Source: Fusibacter ferrireducens
GTDB lineage: Bacteria > Bacillota > Clostridia > Peptostreptococcales > Acidaminobacteraceae
Reading direction: 5' to 3'
Length of the DNA stretch: 64,000 nt
NCBI RefSeq assembly: GCF_015352425.1
Contig: NZ_JADKNH010000005.1
Span: 1-64,000 of the forward strand
Each line of letters starts with the position of its first letter. Position 1 is the first letter of the stretch. The notes under the pieces are model-generated. The model was not told the DNA's origin, did no database searches, and saw only the letters and a list, made by a program, of their open reading frames with translations. Both the position numbers and the translations under genes were made by a program. Shown in pieces: positions 42,304 through 51,807 of the stretch.

Positions 42304-43227
42304 ATGAAATATATTATTAAACGTTTATTGGGGACCATTCCTATTGTCATAGGCGTAAGCTTGTTGCTTTATATCATGCTTAATATTGTACCTGGAGATC
42401 CAGTTGCTTTGATGATGGGAGAACATGTGAATGCAGATACCATTGAAAGAGTGAGGGCAAGAATGAATTTGGATGACCCACTTTTAGTGCGGTTTTCTAA
42501 ATATGTATTAGGTGCATTTAAGGGTGATTTGGGCTATTCCTATAAATTAAAGCGCGAGGTTTCAACATTGATTTGGAAAGCTTTTCCGAATACGGCGATC
42601 CTTGCAGTTGCCGGTGCTCTGGTATCTTGGATGATTGGTATTCCAGCAGGCGTAATATCGGCGGTTCGTAAAAACACAGCAGTGGATTACGGCGTTATGA
42701 CTTTCGCTTTGATTGGCGTATCCATGCCAGTATTCTGGTCAGGTCTTTTATTTCAGTACCTCTTTGGACTTAAATTAAAGTGGTTGCCGATTTCAGGTTT
42801 TGATGGACTAAACATCAAGTATATTGTTATGCCTGCCATTGTTTTAGGGTGGAGTTCCGCTGCGACGATTGCCAGATTGACGCGATCAAGCCTTCTTGAG
42901 GTCATGAGTGCAGATTATATCAGGACAGCTAGAGAAAAGGGGCTTTTAAGATATCAAGTGATTATGGGACATGCACTTAAAAATGCATTTTTACCTGTGC
43001 TCACTGTGATGACGATTCAAATCGCTTCACTTTTATCGGGTGCCGTGATCACGGAGACTATTTTTGGGATTCCGGGAATCGGCCGAATAGCAGTCAGTGC
43101 GATTCAAACACGTGATATGCCTCTGTTGCAAGGGAGTGTCATGTTCACAACTATTTTAATTATTTTGGGAAATCTAGTGGCGGATGTTTTGTACAGCTTT
43201 ATAGATCCTAGAATTAAATACAATTAG
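42304..43227 (+). CDS. oppB: oligopeptide/dipeptide ABC transporter permease OppB/DppB
   Basis: A 307-residue permease with six membrane segments, opening YIIKRLLGTIPIVIGVSLL and having the EAA-type cytoplasmic loop (YIRTAREKGLLRYQVIMGHALKN). It pairs with the OppC-type subunit to form the channel. GGGGGAG precedes the start. It is the first gene of a complete operon BCDF-A; the leader before it may regulate it. Confidence 0.92.
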   Translation: MKYIIKRLLGTIPIVIGVSLLLYIMLNIVPGDPVALMMGEHVNADTIERVRARMNLDDPLLVRFSKYVLGAFKGDLGYSYKLKREVSTLIWKAFPNTAILAVAGALVSWMIGIPAGVISAVRKNTAVDYGVMTFALIGVSMPVFWSGLLFQYLFGLKLKWLPISGFDGLNIKYIVMPAIVLGWSSAATIARLTRSSLLEVMSADYIRTAREKGLLRYQVIMGHALKNAFLPVLTVMTIQIASLLSGAVITETIFGIPGIGRIAVSAIQTRDMPLLQGSVMFTTILIILGNLVADVLYSFIDPRIKYN

Positions 43228-43235
43228 GGGGATTC

Positions 43236-44297
43236 ATGATACAGAGAACACAGTTTTTTAAGGAAATCGCAATGGATAGCAAATTGAACAGGCGGTCACC
43301 CTTTGGGTTTGGTCGCAAGCGCTTAAAATATATGATGTCAATTGAAGCCACAGAAGCAAAAAATGAAAGTGATTTGGCAACTTCGGAATCTTCAAAATCC
43401 TCTAAAATACCGAACAACGGAAAGTCGCCGCGAGATGCAGAGGACTTGGTAACGGAAGAGCATTTTTGGCAATCGCTTTTTAAGGGCATCTATCGTGATA
43501 AAAAGGCATTGGTTGGTTTGGTCATGGTATTTCTCTTTATATTAATTGCCTTATTAGCACCTTGGATCGTACCACATGACCCGTATGCTGTAGACATGGA
43601 AAAAGTTTTAATTGCGCCAAATTCAACCTATGTCATTGGCACGGATTTTCTGGGCAGAGATATTTTGAGTCGAATCATATATGGTGCGAGAATTTCACTT
43701 GTAATTGGCCTGGTGCCAACACTGATTTCTCTTGCAATTGGGACGTTTTTGGGGATGGTATCCGGCTATTTTGGAGGTAAGATAGACTATTTGATCATGC
43801 GACTTGCAGATGTCTGCATGGCCTTTCCCTCACTACTACTTGCCATGGTTGTCATGTATACTCTGGGCGCATCACTCTTTAATATATTTATTGCATTGAG
43901 TATTGTGAACTGGGGAAGTACGTCGAGAATCGTCAGAGCTCAAACCCTTTCGATAAAAGAAAAAGAGTTCGTTGAAGCAGCGCGCTCTATTGGCGTTGGC
44001 AAATTCAAAATTTTATGGCGTCATATATTTCCGAATTGCATTCCATCGTTAATTGTTTTGTTTACCTTGAGTGTGCCAGAAGCAATTATGTCTGAGGCAA
44101 GTTTATCCTTTTTAGGTGTTGGTGCTCAACCCCCTACGCCGAGTTGGGGTTTGATGATTTCAAGAGGAAAAGAATTCCTTTTTTCATCGCCATGGGTTGC
44201 GATAACACCTGGGGTTGCAATTTTCTTGGTTGTAATTGCCTTTAACTTTATTGGTGATGGCTTAAGAGATGCATTAGACCCGTACACAAAACATTGA
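43236..44297 (+). CDS. oppC: oligopeptide ABC transporter permease OppC/DppC
   Basis: A 353-residue permease with an unusually long polar N-terminal extension of about 80 residues before the first membrane segment. The usual HDPYAVDMEKVLIAPNSTYV-like family stretch, GTDFLGRDILSRIIYGARISL and the EAA loop (EFVEAARSIGVGKFKILWRH) are present. AGGGGGA precedes ATG 43236. The extension is Ser/Glu/Lys rich and of unknown use. Confidence 0.92.
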   Translation: MIQRTQFFKEIAMDSKLNRRSPFGFGRKRLKYMMSIEATEAKNESDLATSESSKSSKIPNNGKSPRDAEDLVTEEHFWQSLFKGIYRDKKALVGLVMVFLFILIALLAPWIVPHDPYAVDMEKVLIAPNSTYVIGTDFLGRDILSRIIYGARISLVIGLVPTLISLAIGTFLGMVSGYFGGKIDYLIMRLADVCMAFPSLLLAMVVMYTLGASLFNIFIALSIVNWGSTSRIVRAQTLSIKEKEFVEAARSIGVGKFKILWRHIFPNCIPSLIVLFTLSVPEAIMSEASLSFLGVGAQPPTPSWGLMISRGKEFLFSSPWVAITPGVAIFLVVIAFNFIGDGLRDALDPYTKH

Positions 44298-44311
44298 GAA
44301 AGGGAGGCGTG

Positions 44312-45307
44312 ATGATGAATGAGACTGTGGTAGAGATTCAAAATCTCAAAACCTATTTCGAGACGGAAAAAGGCTTTAATCCTGCTGTGGACGGTGTTTC
44401 TATGATCCTAGAATCCGGTAAAATTATGGGGCTTGTGGGTGAATCCGGTTCTGGAAAAAGCATGACGGCAATGTCCATATTGGGCTTGATTCCAAAACCC
44501 TTTGGTCAAATATTGCCTGAGAGTAAAATTCTGTTTGAAGGTGATGATCTGACAAAGTTAAGTGAAAAAGAACTCGCTAAGATAAGGGGTAATAAAATAG
44601 CAATGATCTTTCAAGAGCCCATGACGTCCTTGAATCCCGTCTATACAATTGGAAAGCAATTAATGGAACCTCTCAGGCTTCATAAGAATTTATCAAAACG
44701 CGAGGCCAAGGTTTTGGCACTCAAATATCTAGAGCAAGTGCGCATTCCAGATGCGGCAAAACGTTTTGCTTCATATCCGCACCAACTTTCTGGGGGGCTC
44801 AGACAACGTGTTATGATTGCAATGGCATTGACTTGTGAACCCAAGCTCATCATTGCAGATGAGCCGACCACGGCACTGGATGTGACCATACAAGCTCAAA
44901 TTTTGGAACTTTTAAAGGATATACAGGTAAGACTCAATACCGCCATTCTATTTATAACGCATGATTTGGGCGTTGTAGCGGAACTTTGTGATGATGTCTG
45001 CGTCATGTACGCTGGAGAAGTTGTGGAAAAGTGTGATGCAGATAGACTCTTTGAGACGCCGATGCACCCCTACACAATTGGCCTTTTAAAGTCACTGCCT
45101 AAAATTGACGATGATGTAGAGGAACTCTATTCCATTGAGGGCATGGTACCAAACCTGATTCATGTGCCCACAGGATGTCGATTTGCACCGCGTTGTGATA
45201 AGTCTAAGCGCATTTGTTTTGACGCGTTGCCACCACGCATACTAATTGATAAACAACATGAAGTTTTATGTTGGCAATACGATGAAGGAGCGTGGTCAAA
45301 TGAGTGA
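44312..45307 (+). CDS. oppD: oligopeptide ABC transporter ATP-binding protein OppD/DppD
   Basis: An ATPase of about 331 residues: Walker A GESGSGKSM, Q-loop MIFQEPMTSLNP, signature LSGGLRQRV, Walker B LIIADEPTTALDV, H-loop FITHDLGVV. The C-terminal cysteine-rich oligopeptide extension is present (GCRFAPRCDKSKRIC). ATG 44312 (or 44315) follows GGGAGG; an upstream TTG within the oppC stop is less likely. It overlaps oppF by eight bases. Confidence 0.93.
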   Translation: MMNETVVEIQNLKTYFETEKGFNPAVDGVSMILESGKIMGLVGESGSGKSMTAMSILGLIPKPFGQILPESKILFEGDDLTKLSEKELAKIRGNKIAMIFQEPMTSLNPVYTIGKQLMEPLRLHKNLSKREAKVLALKYLEQVRIPDAAKRFASYPHQLSGGLRQRVMIAMALTCEPKLIIADEPTTALDVTIQAQILELLKDIQVRLNTAILFITHDLGVVAELCDDVCVMYAGEVVEKCDADRLFETPMHPYTIGLLKSLPKIDDDVEELYSIEGMVPNLIHVPTGCRFAPRCDKSKRICFDALPPRILIDKQHEVLCWQYDEGAWSNE

Positions 45308-46280
45308 GATCTTATTAAGTGCTAAAAATTTAAAAAAATACTATCAAGTTTCTAACAATACTCTATTTTCAAGTAATGCCAACAAGGGGATTGTTAAAGC
45401 TGTTGATGACATTACGCTTGATATTCCAAAGGGCAAAACACTCTCATTGGTGGGTGAATCGGGTTGTGGAAAAAGTACACTGGGGAGGACTTTGATTAAT
45501 CTAATTGATCCCACAAGTGGAGAAGTTCTCTTCAATGGTAAAAATATACATGCCTTTAATGCGCAGGAAGAGAAAGCCTTTAGAAAGTCCGTTTCCATTA
45601 TTTTTCAAGATCCCTATGCCTCTCTAAATCCACGTATGAAAGTGAAAGATTTAATTGGAGAGCCTCTTTTAACACATGGCATGAAAGCTAAAAAGGAGCG
45701 CTATGCGCGTGTATATGAGCTGATGAAGATAACAGGGCTCAAAGAGGAGTACGCCAATCGCTATCCGCATCAATTTAGTGGTGGCCAGAGACAGAGAATC
45801 GGTATTGCCAGAGCTCTTGCCCTTAACCCGAGCTTAATTGTCTGTGATGAAGCGGTTTCGGCGCTGGACGTTTCCATACAAGCACAAATTTTAAACCTGC
45901 TTAAGAAGTTACAGCGAGAATTTAATTTAACCTACCTTTTTATATCGCATGATTTAAGTGTTGTCCGTTATGTAAGTGATGAAGTCTATGTCATGTATCT
46001 TGGGCAAATTGTGGAGGCAGGTAAGCCAAAGGCATTGTTTGAAGAACCGATACATCCTTATACACAATTTTTAATCAGTGCGGTGCCAATTGCAGATCCC
46101 AAGAAGAGGGATCGCAAAAAACTAATCTTAGAGGGAGATTTGCCAAGTGCGATTAATCCGCCACAGGGCTGTAGGTTCAACACAAGATGCCCTTATGCAA
46201 CTGAAATTTGCACAAATGTATGCCCAGAGCTCGTCACTGAGGACGATCGAAAATTTGCCTGCCATCATCCATTGGGATAG
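45300..46280 (+). CDS. oppF: oligopeptide ABC transporter ATP-binding protein OppF/DppF
   Basis: An ATPase of about 326 residues: Walker A GESGCGKST, signature FSGGQRQRI, Walker B LIVCDEAVSALDV and H-loop FISHDLSVV; C-terminal segment GCRFNTRCPYATEIC. The start is ATG 45300 with GAAGGAG upstream, overlapping the end of oppD; a longer frame from 45246 is not supported. Forms a heterodimer with OppD. Confidence 0.93.
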   Translation: MSEILLSAKNLKKYYQVSNNTLFSSNANKGIVKAVDDITLDIPKGKTLSLVGESGCGKSTLGRTLINLIDPTSGEVLFNGKNIHAFNAQEEKAFRKSVSIIFQDPYASLNPRMKVKDLIGEPLLTHGMKAKKERYARVYELMKITGLKEEYANRYPHQFSGGQRQRIGIARALALNPSLIVCDEAVSALDVSIQAQILNLLKKLQREFNLTYLFISHDLSVVRYVSDEVYVMYLGQIVEAGKPKALFEEPIHPYTQFLISAVPIADPKKRDRKKLILEGDLPSAINPPQGCRFNTRCPYATEICTNVCPELVTEDDRKFACHHPLG

Positions 46281-46380
46281 AAAACGATACAAAAATGATG
46301 TGGAAAATGGTTTTTGTTGTCATGCTTTCATACAATAAAAATCATTCTATATAAAACTCATAAAATAAGAGGGGGAAAAA

Positions 46381-47997
46381 ATGAATAAAAGGTTAATGAC
46401 ACTGGTACTCGTATTTGTGATGATTTTTACACTGACAGCATGTGGTGATAAAAATGCGGATTCAGCGACACCAGAAAAGGAAAAGGTTGTATTTACAGTA
46501 CCTTATGAAAAAGATCCAGGTACAATTGATGTTGCCAAGACGACAGAATACTATGGACTGCCGCTTAATGTTTTTGACCGCTTAGTTGAATCTGTAACAG
46601 TGGGTCCTGGCGAAAGCAAGTTGGTACCGGGGCTTGCAGAAACTTGGTCTGTGAGTGAGGACGGATTGGTGTACACTTTTAATCTTAGAAAAGGTGCCAA
46701 ATTCCATAATGGAGATGAAGTCAAAGCAGAAGATGTGTATTTTACTTTTGACAGAATGCTCAATCCAGAGACTGAAGGCCTTAACACGGATTTCTTTGAC
46801 ATGATTCAAGGGGCTCAGGCGAGAATGAATGGTGAAGCGGATACTACCACTGGGATAAAAATCGTCGATGATTATACGATAGAAATCACTTTAGAGGCAC
46901 CTTTTGGACCATTCGTTGCAGGTCTTGCGACACCAGCAGGTTCTGTTTATTGTAAAAAAGCAGTAGAAGCTGCAGGTGATCAATTTGGGGTAGATCCTGA
47001 ACTGACTGTTGGCAGTGGTCCGTTTAAACTGACGGATTGGGTTGTCAATGATAAAATTGTTCTCGATACCTTTGTGGATTATTGGGGTGGAAGAGCACAA
47101 TACGATGAACTTATTTATAAAATCGTCCCAGATGCGGAGACGGCTAGAATGTTGTTTGAAAATGGCGAAATAGATGTCTTTGATTGTGATATGGCGAGAA
47201 GTCAAATTCCTTATTTTGAAGAAAATGAGACTTGGAAAAATAATATCGTTTCTGGACCAAGGGTTGGTGTTTACTATATCTGCTTAAATGAATCGATTGC
47301 ACCACTAGACAACGTTACTGTAAGAAAAGCTTTGCAGATGGGCATTGACCGAGAAAATATTCTCAAGCAAATGTATTATGGCAAAGGCGTCTTAGTAAAT
47401 GGGATTATACCACCGGGCTTATATGGCTACAATAAAGATTTGCCAGAAATCACGTATGATCCTGAGAAAGCAAAATCACTTCTTGCAGAAGCTGGTTTTC
47501 CAGATGGCTTTGATATGGAAATTACTCAAGTAAGTGACAATGCGTCAACTTTGAAGATTAATGAAATTGTACAGTCCGATCTTGCGAAAATAGGGGTTAA
47601 ACTTACAATTACACAATTGGATTCTTCAACGTTCTTTGGCATTAGAAAAACGGGTAAATTGCCAAGTTACTTTAATAATTGGTCTGCAGACTACAATGAT
47701 CCTGATAATTTTGTGTACACATTCTTTGATAAAGAAAATGCAATTGGTCGATCTTTTAATTATGTAAATGACGCTGTTCAATCTAAATTAGATGCTGCAC
47801 GCGTTATGACTAATCCTGAAGAGCGCATTGCACTCTATCAAGAAATTGAAAAGACTATCGTGCAAGACGACGCTGCTTGGATTCCACTGTTTGAGCTCGA
47901 TCATCTCTTCGTTGTCCAACCTTATGTTAAAAACTATACAGTGGCATGGAATGGTTGGTCTGATCAATCCTTTTACAATATTGTAATTGAAAAATAG
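46381..47997 (+). CDS. oppA: peptide-binding lipoprotein, OppA/DppA family (SBP family 5)
   Basis: A 538-residue extracellular substrate-binding protein. The signal peptide ends in the lipobox LTAC (Cys21), giving a lipid anchor. YTFNLRKGAKFHNGDEVKAEDV and the C-terminal NYTVAWNGW are family 5 marks. It follows the ABC genes by 100 bp, behind AGAGGGGG, which may allow extra expression of the binding protein. The peptide specificity is not evident. Confidence 0.93.
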   Translation: MNKRLMTLVLVFVMIFTLTACGDKNADSATPEKEKVVFTVPYEKDPGTIDVAKTTEYYGLPLNVFDRLVESVTVGPGESKLVPGLAETWSVSEDGLVYTFNLRKGAKFHNGDEVKAEDVYFTFDRMLNPETEGLNTDFFDMIQGAQARMNGEADTTTGIKIVDDYTIEITLEAPFGPFVAGLATPAGSVYCKKAVEAAGDQFGVDPELTVGSGPFKLTDWVVNDKIVLDTFVDYWGGRAQYDELIYKIVPDAETARMLFENGEIDVFDCDMARSQIPYFEENETWKNNIVSGPRVGVYYICLNESIAPLDNVTVRKALQMGIDRENILKQMYYGKGVLVNGIIPPGLYGYNKDLPEITYDPEKAKSLLAEAGFPDGFDMEITQVSDNASTLKINEIVQSDLAKIGVKLTITQLDSSTFFGIRKTGKLPSYFNNWSADYNDPDNFVYTFFDKENAIGRSFNYVNDAVQSKLDAARVMTNPEERIALYQEIEKTIVQDDAAWIPLFELDHLFVVQPYVKNYTVAWNGWSDQSFYNIVIEK

Positions 47998-48010
47998 ACG
48001 ACTTAAAACA

Positions 48011-48052
48011 GAAGGGGTTCATGCTGTGAGAAAAAAGCATGAACCTCTCTTC
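48011..48052 (+). terminator. hairpin after oppA
   Basis: Stem GGGTTCATGCT/AGCATGAACCTC extended by GAAG/CTTC, loop about ten bases. No long T run follows, so it may terminate weakly or stabilise the 3' end of the opp mRNA. Confidence 0.6.
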
Positions 48053-48106
48053 TGGTCTTGGAGTGGACAAGTTATAAATGATTGAGATTGTCGTTTAGAT
48101 ATAAAA

Positions 48107-48138
48107 AGATTAAGATAGAATTAGATTAAGATAGAGTT
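48107..48138. repeat. 16-bp tandem duplication
   Basis: AGATTAAGATAGAATT followed by AGATTAAGATAGAGTT, one mismatch, in the spacer before the beta-lactamase-like gene. Confidence 0.9.
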
Positions 48139-48188
48139 GAAGAGATAAAATAATCATGGACAATCGTAATGTGGAAGGAGAAGGTATA

Positions 48189-49028
48189 ATGGAAAAGTTG
48201 ACACTATCTTCAAGAATAAATGCCATCAATTACAGTTTTAGTGGCACAATGGGCGTTTATGCAAACGACTTTAAGGGCAACACCATTGAACTGAATGCAG
48301 ATGAACACTTTGAAACGGCAAGCTGTATCAAGGTGCCTATTCTGGCGACGCTTTTAAGACGTGTGCATGAAAAGCAGATCCATCTAGATGACAAGATCAG
48401 TTATACGCCAGAAAACTATGTCGATGGCAGTGGCATCTTAAGAGCGCTTAGCGTAGGATTAGAGCTGTCTATTTTGGATTTTGCCACACTGATGATTATT
48501 GTAAGTGATAATATAGCCACCAACACTCTCATCGAACTTTTGGGTATAGATGCCATTAACGAAACTTGTGAAATCTTAGGGCTTAAAGAGACAAGGCTTC
48601 ACAACAAAATTGATTTTGAAGCCTATAGACAGCTGGGCACGACAACGCCACGTGAGTATGCTGTGATCTTTGAACTCGCCTACAAAAAGAAACTTTGGAG
48701 TGCCGAGATGAGTGACTTATTTGTGGCAATTCTCAAAAAACAGCATTACAACACCATGTTGACCAAAGACCTGACACCGTATTACTTTGATTCAGAGGAT
48801 ACCGGGGATGAAGAACTCCTTTCAATTGCTTCTAAAAGTGGCAGTATGAACGCATGTAGGAATGATGGCGGCTTATTCTACACCCCTTACGGCGGCTATG
48901 TGATCACAATTTTAACAAAAGATTTCAGAGATCCACTGTACTACTCAGAACATGAATCCTACCAGTTTGGGCCCAAAGTAAGTCGATTGATCTTGGATCA
49001 TTATTTATCGCTTAAAGGTTCGTTTTAA
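48189..49028 (+). CDS. class A beta-lactamase-fold serine hydrolase, without signal peptide
   Basis: 279 residues of the beta-lactamase2 fold. The active-site triad is visible: SCIK (Ser-x-x-Lys), SDN (VSDNIATN) and KSG (ASKSGSM). No signal peptide or membrane segment precedes the domain, so a cytosolic protein is predicted, unlike resistance beta-lactamases. GGAAGGAGA precedes ATG 48189; a longer frame from 48156 overlaps it. The substrate is unknown; a peptidoglycan-recycling or ester hydrolase is possible. Resistance cannot be concluded. Confidence 0.8.
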   Translation: MEKLTLSSRINAINYSFSGTMGVYANDFKGNTIELNADEHFETASCIKVPILATLLRRVHEKQIHLDDKISYTPENYVDGSGILRALSVGLELSILDFATLMIIVSDNIATNTLIELLGIDAINETCEILGLKETRLHNKIDFEAYRQLGTTTPREYAVIFELAYKKKLWSAEMSDLFVAILKKQHYNTMLTKDLTPYYFDSEDTGDEELLSIASKSGSMNACRNDGGLFYTPYGGYVITILTKDFRDPLYYSEHESYQFGPKVSRLILDHYLSLKGSF

Positions 49029-49051
49029 ACTTAATAATGCTAATGTAAATG

Positions 49052-49150
49052 CAAATAGGCTCACAACTAAACACCTTATGAAGGGACTTCCGCAGACATC
49101 CGCCGCGGACTGGGACCTTATTGAGGGGGGATTGTGAGCCTTGCTATTTG
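49052..49150. repeat. hairpin element, copy 2 of a conserved intergenic pair
   Basis: Outer stem CAAATAG-GCTCACAA (49052-49066) pairs with TTGTGAGC-c-ttg-CTATTTG (49132-49150). It encloses CTTATGAAGGG and ACTTCCGCAGAC (49075-49097), 20 of 23 bases identical to the core at 41690-41712, plus the inner dyad TCCGC/GCGGA. It stands 23 bp after a gene stop. Terminator-like in form, but the shared core needs another explanation. Confidence 0.6.
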
Positions 49151-49188
49151 AAAATGAGTGGCTAAATATCGTCTTTATGACTTTTGTA

Positions 49189-49197
49189 TGGTATAAT
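49189..49197 (+). promoter_or_regulatory. extended -10 promoter element before tatD
   Basis: TGGTATAAT, a perfect extended -10 box about 60 bp upstream of tatD. The -35 region is not conserved. Confidence 0.55.
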
Positions 49198-49256
49198 AAA
49201 CCGTGTTTTTTATACAGGAGACTTAAAAGATTAATGGTGTTTTTAGGAGGCAAGTC

Positions 49257-50024
49257 ATGTTGTTTGATTCACATGCACATATAGATTCAGAGCAGTTTGA
49301 TCATGACAGAGATCTTGTGATCAGACGTGCGCAGTTGAATGATATCTCATATATTATGAACCCCGGTGCGGATTTTGAGTCCAGTGAAAGGGCTGTGGCA
49401 CTCGCTGAAAAATATGACTTTATCTACGCTGCAGTGGGTGTGCACCCACACGATGTTGAAACGATGGATGATCAAATGTTGGCAAGCCTTAAGACGATGG
49501 CTCAAAAGGAAAAAGTAAAGGCAATTGGCGAAATCGGACTCGACTACTATCGAGATTTGTCACCGAGGACACTCCAGAAGAAGTGGTTCGTGGCACAGCT
49601 TAGACTTGCAAAAGCTCTTGATATGCCCGTGATTATTCATGATCGGGACGCCAATGACGATGTGCTTAGGTTGTTAAAAGAAGAACAGGCTTTTGAAACG
49701 GGTGTTTTAATGCACTGTTTTTCGGGTAGTAAAGAACTTGCCAGACAATATGTGGCACTTGGCGCCTATATTTCCATTGCGGGACCGCTGACTTTTAAGA
49801 ATGCACGCAAGGCAGTTGAAGTCGTTGAGACAGTTCCAGTTGAACGGTTGATGATTGAGACGGATTCGCCTTATTTGACGCCGGAACCCTTTAGAGGAAA
49901 GCGCAACGAATCTATGTATGTCAAATACGTATGCCAGAAAATGGCGGATATCAAAGGTATCTCTTATGAACAACTTGCAGAAATCACGCTTAATAATGCG
50001 AAAGCATATTTTAAAATAGAATAG
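49257..50024 (+). CDS. tatD: TatD-family metal-dependent DNase
   Basis: A 255-residue TIM-barrel hydrolase. Metal ligands are visible in FDSHAHID, GEIGLDYY, IIHDRDA, MHCFSG and ETDSPYL. The family (YabD in Bacillus) has 3'-5' DNase activity. AGGAGG lies upstream of the start. It is followed by yabE, rnmV and ksgA in Bacillus order. Confidence 0.93.
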   Translation: MLFDSHAHIDSEQFDHDRDLVIRRAQLNDISYIMNPGADFESSERAVALAEKYDFIYAAVGVHPHDVETMDDQMLASLKTMAQKEKVKAIGEIGLDYYRDLSPRTLQKKWFVAQLRLAKALDMPVIIHDRDANDDVLRLLKEEQAFETGVLMHCFSGSKELARQYVALGAYISIAGPLTFKNARKAVEVVETVPVERLMIETDSPYLTPEPFRGKRNESMYVKYVCQKMADIKGISYEQLAEITLNNAKAYFKIE

Positions 50025-50164
50025 AAAATATAAAGCGTGTCAGAGTGTTAAAAGTCAAAGAATAGGATAGCCTTTTGTCCCATGATTTTGTTGATAAAGG
50101 CATAGGATTGAGGGGTTACGCCAAATGATTATTGGACACTTTGACCAAAGATGGGAGTATGAAT

Positions 50165-51220
50165 ATGAGTTCTAGAGGTATAAAATCACTACTTCTACTC
50201 GTCATATTTGGCTTAGTCATTATTTTCGGTATTAAAACAGTCTTTAAGCATGAAGTCGTCATCATAGATGAAGACAAAACGGTCACCATAAGCACCTTTG
50301 AAAGTAAAATACCTAAAATTTTGAAGCTTGCAGATATCAATTTGAGAACAGAAGATCGAATTGAGCCAAATCTAGATGAAGCCATCGGTAAAGATGGCAA
50401 AATAGTCATACAACGTGCAAAACCGATTACCCTTGTAGAGGGAGAAAAACAGACGACGATATACAGCACTGAAAGCAAAGTTGGTGCAGTACTTGAATCG
50501 GCTGGGATTACACTTGGAAAAGATGATCAGGTTTATCCGAGATTAAACGATGCTGTTGCAAGGGATAGACTTATAGAGATTGTAAGAGTCAAGGTCGCTT
50601 ATGAAACCGTTTCTGAGAAAATTCCCTATAATACAGTTTACAAGATGACGGATTCAAAATCGCCTGGAGAACATGAAATCTTATCAGAGGGTAAAGACGG
50701 CACCTTGGAGTGTCGGTTTAAAATCGTCTATGAAAACAACGCGGAGGTTTCTAGGCAGATGGTTTCAGATAAAGTTGTATTGGCGCCGGAAACTGAAATT
50801 ATAGAAGAAGGCTTAGATAAGCTCTATGTAACCAGTCGAGGGATGCCCTTTAGATATAGGGAAGTTTTAATTCTTAGAGCAACAGCTTATGACTTGTCGT
50901 ACGAAAGTTGCGGTAAGAATCCAGGAGATCCGGGTTATGGTATCACTCGATCAGGTACAAAAGCGAGACCTGGTGCAGTGGCTGTAGATCCAAGGGTTAT
51001 TGCTTTAGGTTCTAAACTCTATGTGGAATCGCTTGATGGGACATCGGATTATGGTTTTGCGTCAGCTGAGGATACGGGAAGCGCCATAAAAGGTAATCGA
51101 ATTGATCTTTTTATCAGTAACAGAGCACAAGCTTTGCGCTATGGCGTACACCGTGTGAGGGTCTATGTACTCGATGAGAAGATTCCAGAAGAGATGCTTG
51201 TGGGCTATTCTAAAAAATAA
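50165..51220 (+). CDS. yabE: cell-wall protein with DUF348 repeats, G5 and 3D domains (YabE type)
   Basis: 351 residues: an N-terminal signal anchor (about 5-25), two DUF348 repeats (about 30-130), a G5 domain (about 140-215) and a C-terminal 3D domain (about 240-340) with TAYD, AVDPRVIALGSKLYVE and AEDTGSAIKGNRIDLF, the three-aspartate catalytic set. It resembles resuscitation-promoting and Sps/YabE hydrolases, which act on glycan strands. ATG 50165 has GGGAG upstream; a longer frame from 50132 is doubtful. Confidence 0.9.
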   Translation: MSSRGIKSLLLLVIFGLVIIFGIKTVFKHEVVIIDEDKTVTISTFESKIPKILKLADINLRTEDRIEPNLDEAIGKDGKIVIQRAKPITLVEGEKQTTIYSTESKVGAVLESAGITLGKDDQVYPRLNDAVARDRLIEIVRVKVAYETVSEKIPYNTVYKMTDSKSPGEHEILSEGKDGTLECRFKIVYENNAEVSRQMVSDKVVLAPETEIIEEGLDKLYVTSRGMPFRYREVLILRATAYDLSYESCGKNPGDPGYGITRSGTKARPGAVAVDPRVIALGSKLYVESLDGTSDYGFASAEDTGSAIKGNRIDLFISNRAQALRYGVHRVRVYVLDEKIPEEMLVGYSKK

Positions 51221-51240
51221 AAAAACGGAGCAATAGATTC

Positions 51241-51807
51241 ATGTTAGATCAAATAAAAGAAGTCATTGTCGTAGAAGGAAAAGATGATGAGTCTGCTGTG
51301 AAAAGAGCAGTGGATTGTGAAATCATCATTACACATGGATTTGGCATTCGCGAGGAGACTTTTAAGCGGATTGAGAGGGCATCACAGACCAAAGGGGTTA
51401 TCATATTTACAGACCCTGATTATGCGGGTGAACAGATTCGAAATCGAATTGAAAAGCGGGTAAAAGGGTGTAAGCATGCCTTTTTAGACCGTCAAGAAGC
51501 GACTAAGAAGGGTGATGTTGGTATTGAAAACGCATCACCTTCTGCTATTAGAGAAGCCCTCAGTAAAGTGAGGACGCTTGAAATAAAAGCGGTAAATGAA
51601 TTTATGCGGTCTGATCTCGTACTTGCGGATTTAATTGGGAATGACAAGGCGGCTGATAGAAGGGCTTTCATGGGTAAGATATTGGGCATTGGCTATTGTA
51701 ATGCAAAACAATTTTTAAATCGTTTGAACAGATATGGTGTCACAAGGATGGAATTTGCAAGTGCACTTGAAACTATGGAGAAAGAGGAGTCTTTATGGAT
51801 CGATTGA
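51241..51807 (+). CDS. rnmV: ribonuclease M5
   Basis: A 188-residue TOPRIM nuclease that matures 5S rRNA. Visible are KEVIVVEGKDDESAVKRA (catalytic Glu), ITHGFGI and FTDPDYAGEQIRNRI (the DxD site). It starts 20 bases after yabE and overlaps ksgA by 13 bases. The linked order rnmV-ksgA is conserved in Firmicutes, and the 5S substrate gene lies in this same contig. Confidence 0.94.
   Translation: MLDQIKEVIVVEGKDDESAVKRAVDCEIIITHGFGIREETFKRIERASQTKGVIIFTDPDYAGEQIRNRIEKRVKGCKHAFLDRQEATKKGDVGIENASPSAIREALSKVRTLEIKAVNEFMRSDLVLADLIGNDKAADRRAFMGKILGIGYCNAKQFLNRLNRYGVTRMEFASALETMEKEESLWID

Noticed and set aside
46891-47205. Antisense frame inside oppA
   Set aside because: The gene on the plus strand is a clear family member; the antisense frame has no start signal or family.
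48189-49028. Acquired antibiotic-resistance beta-lactamase
   Set aside because: No signal peptide and no mobile element nearby; the sequence supports only a serine hydrolase with this fold.
49052-49150. Insertion-sequence end or attachment site
   Set aside because: No transposase or integrase gene is near and there is no flanking target duplication; the hairpin fits a terminator with a shared core better.
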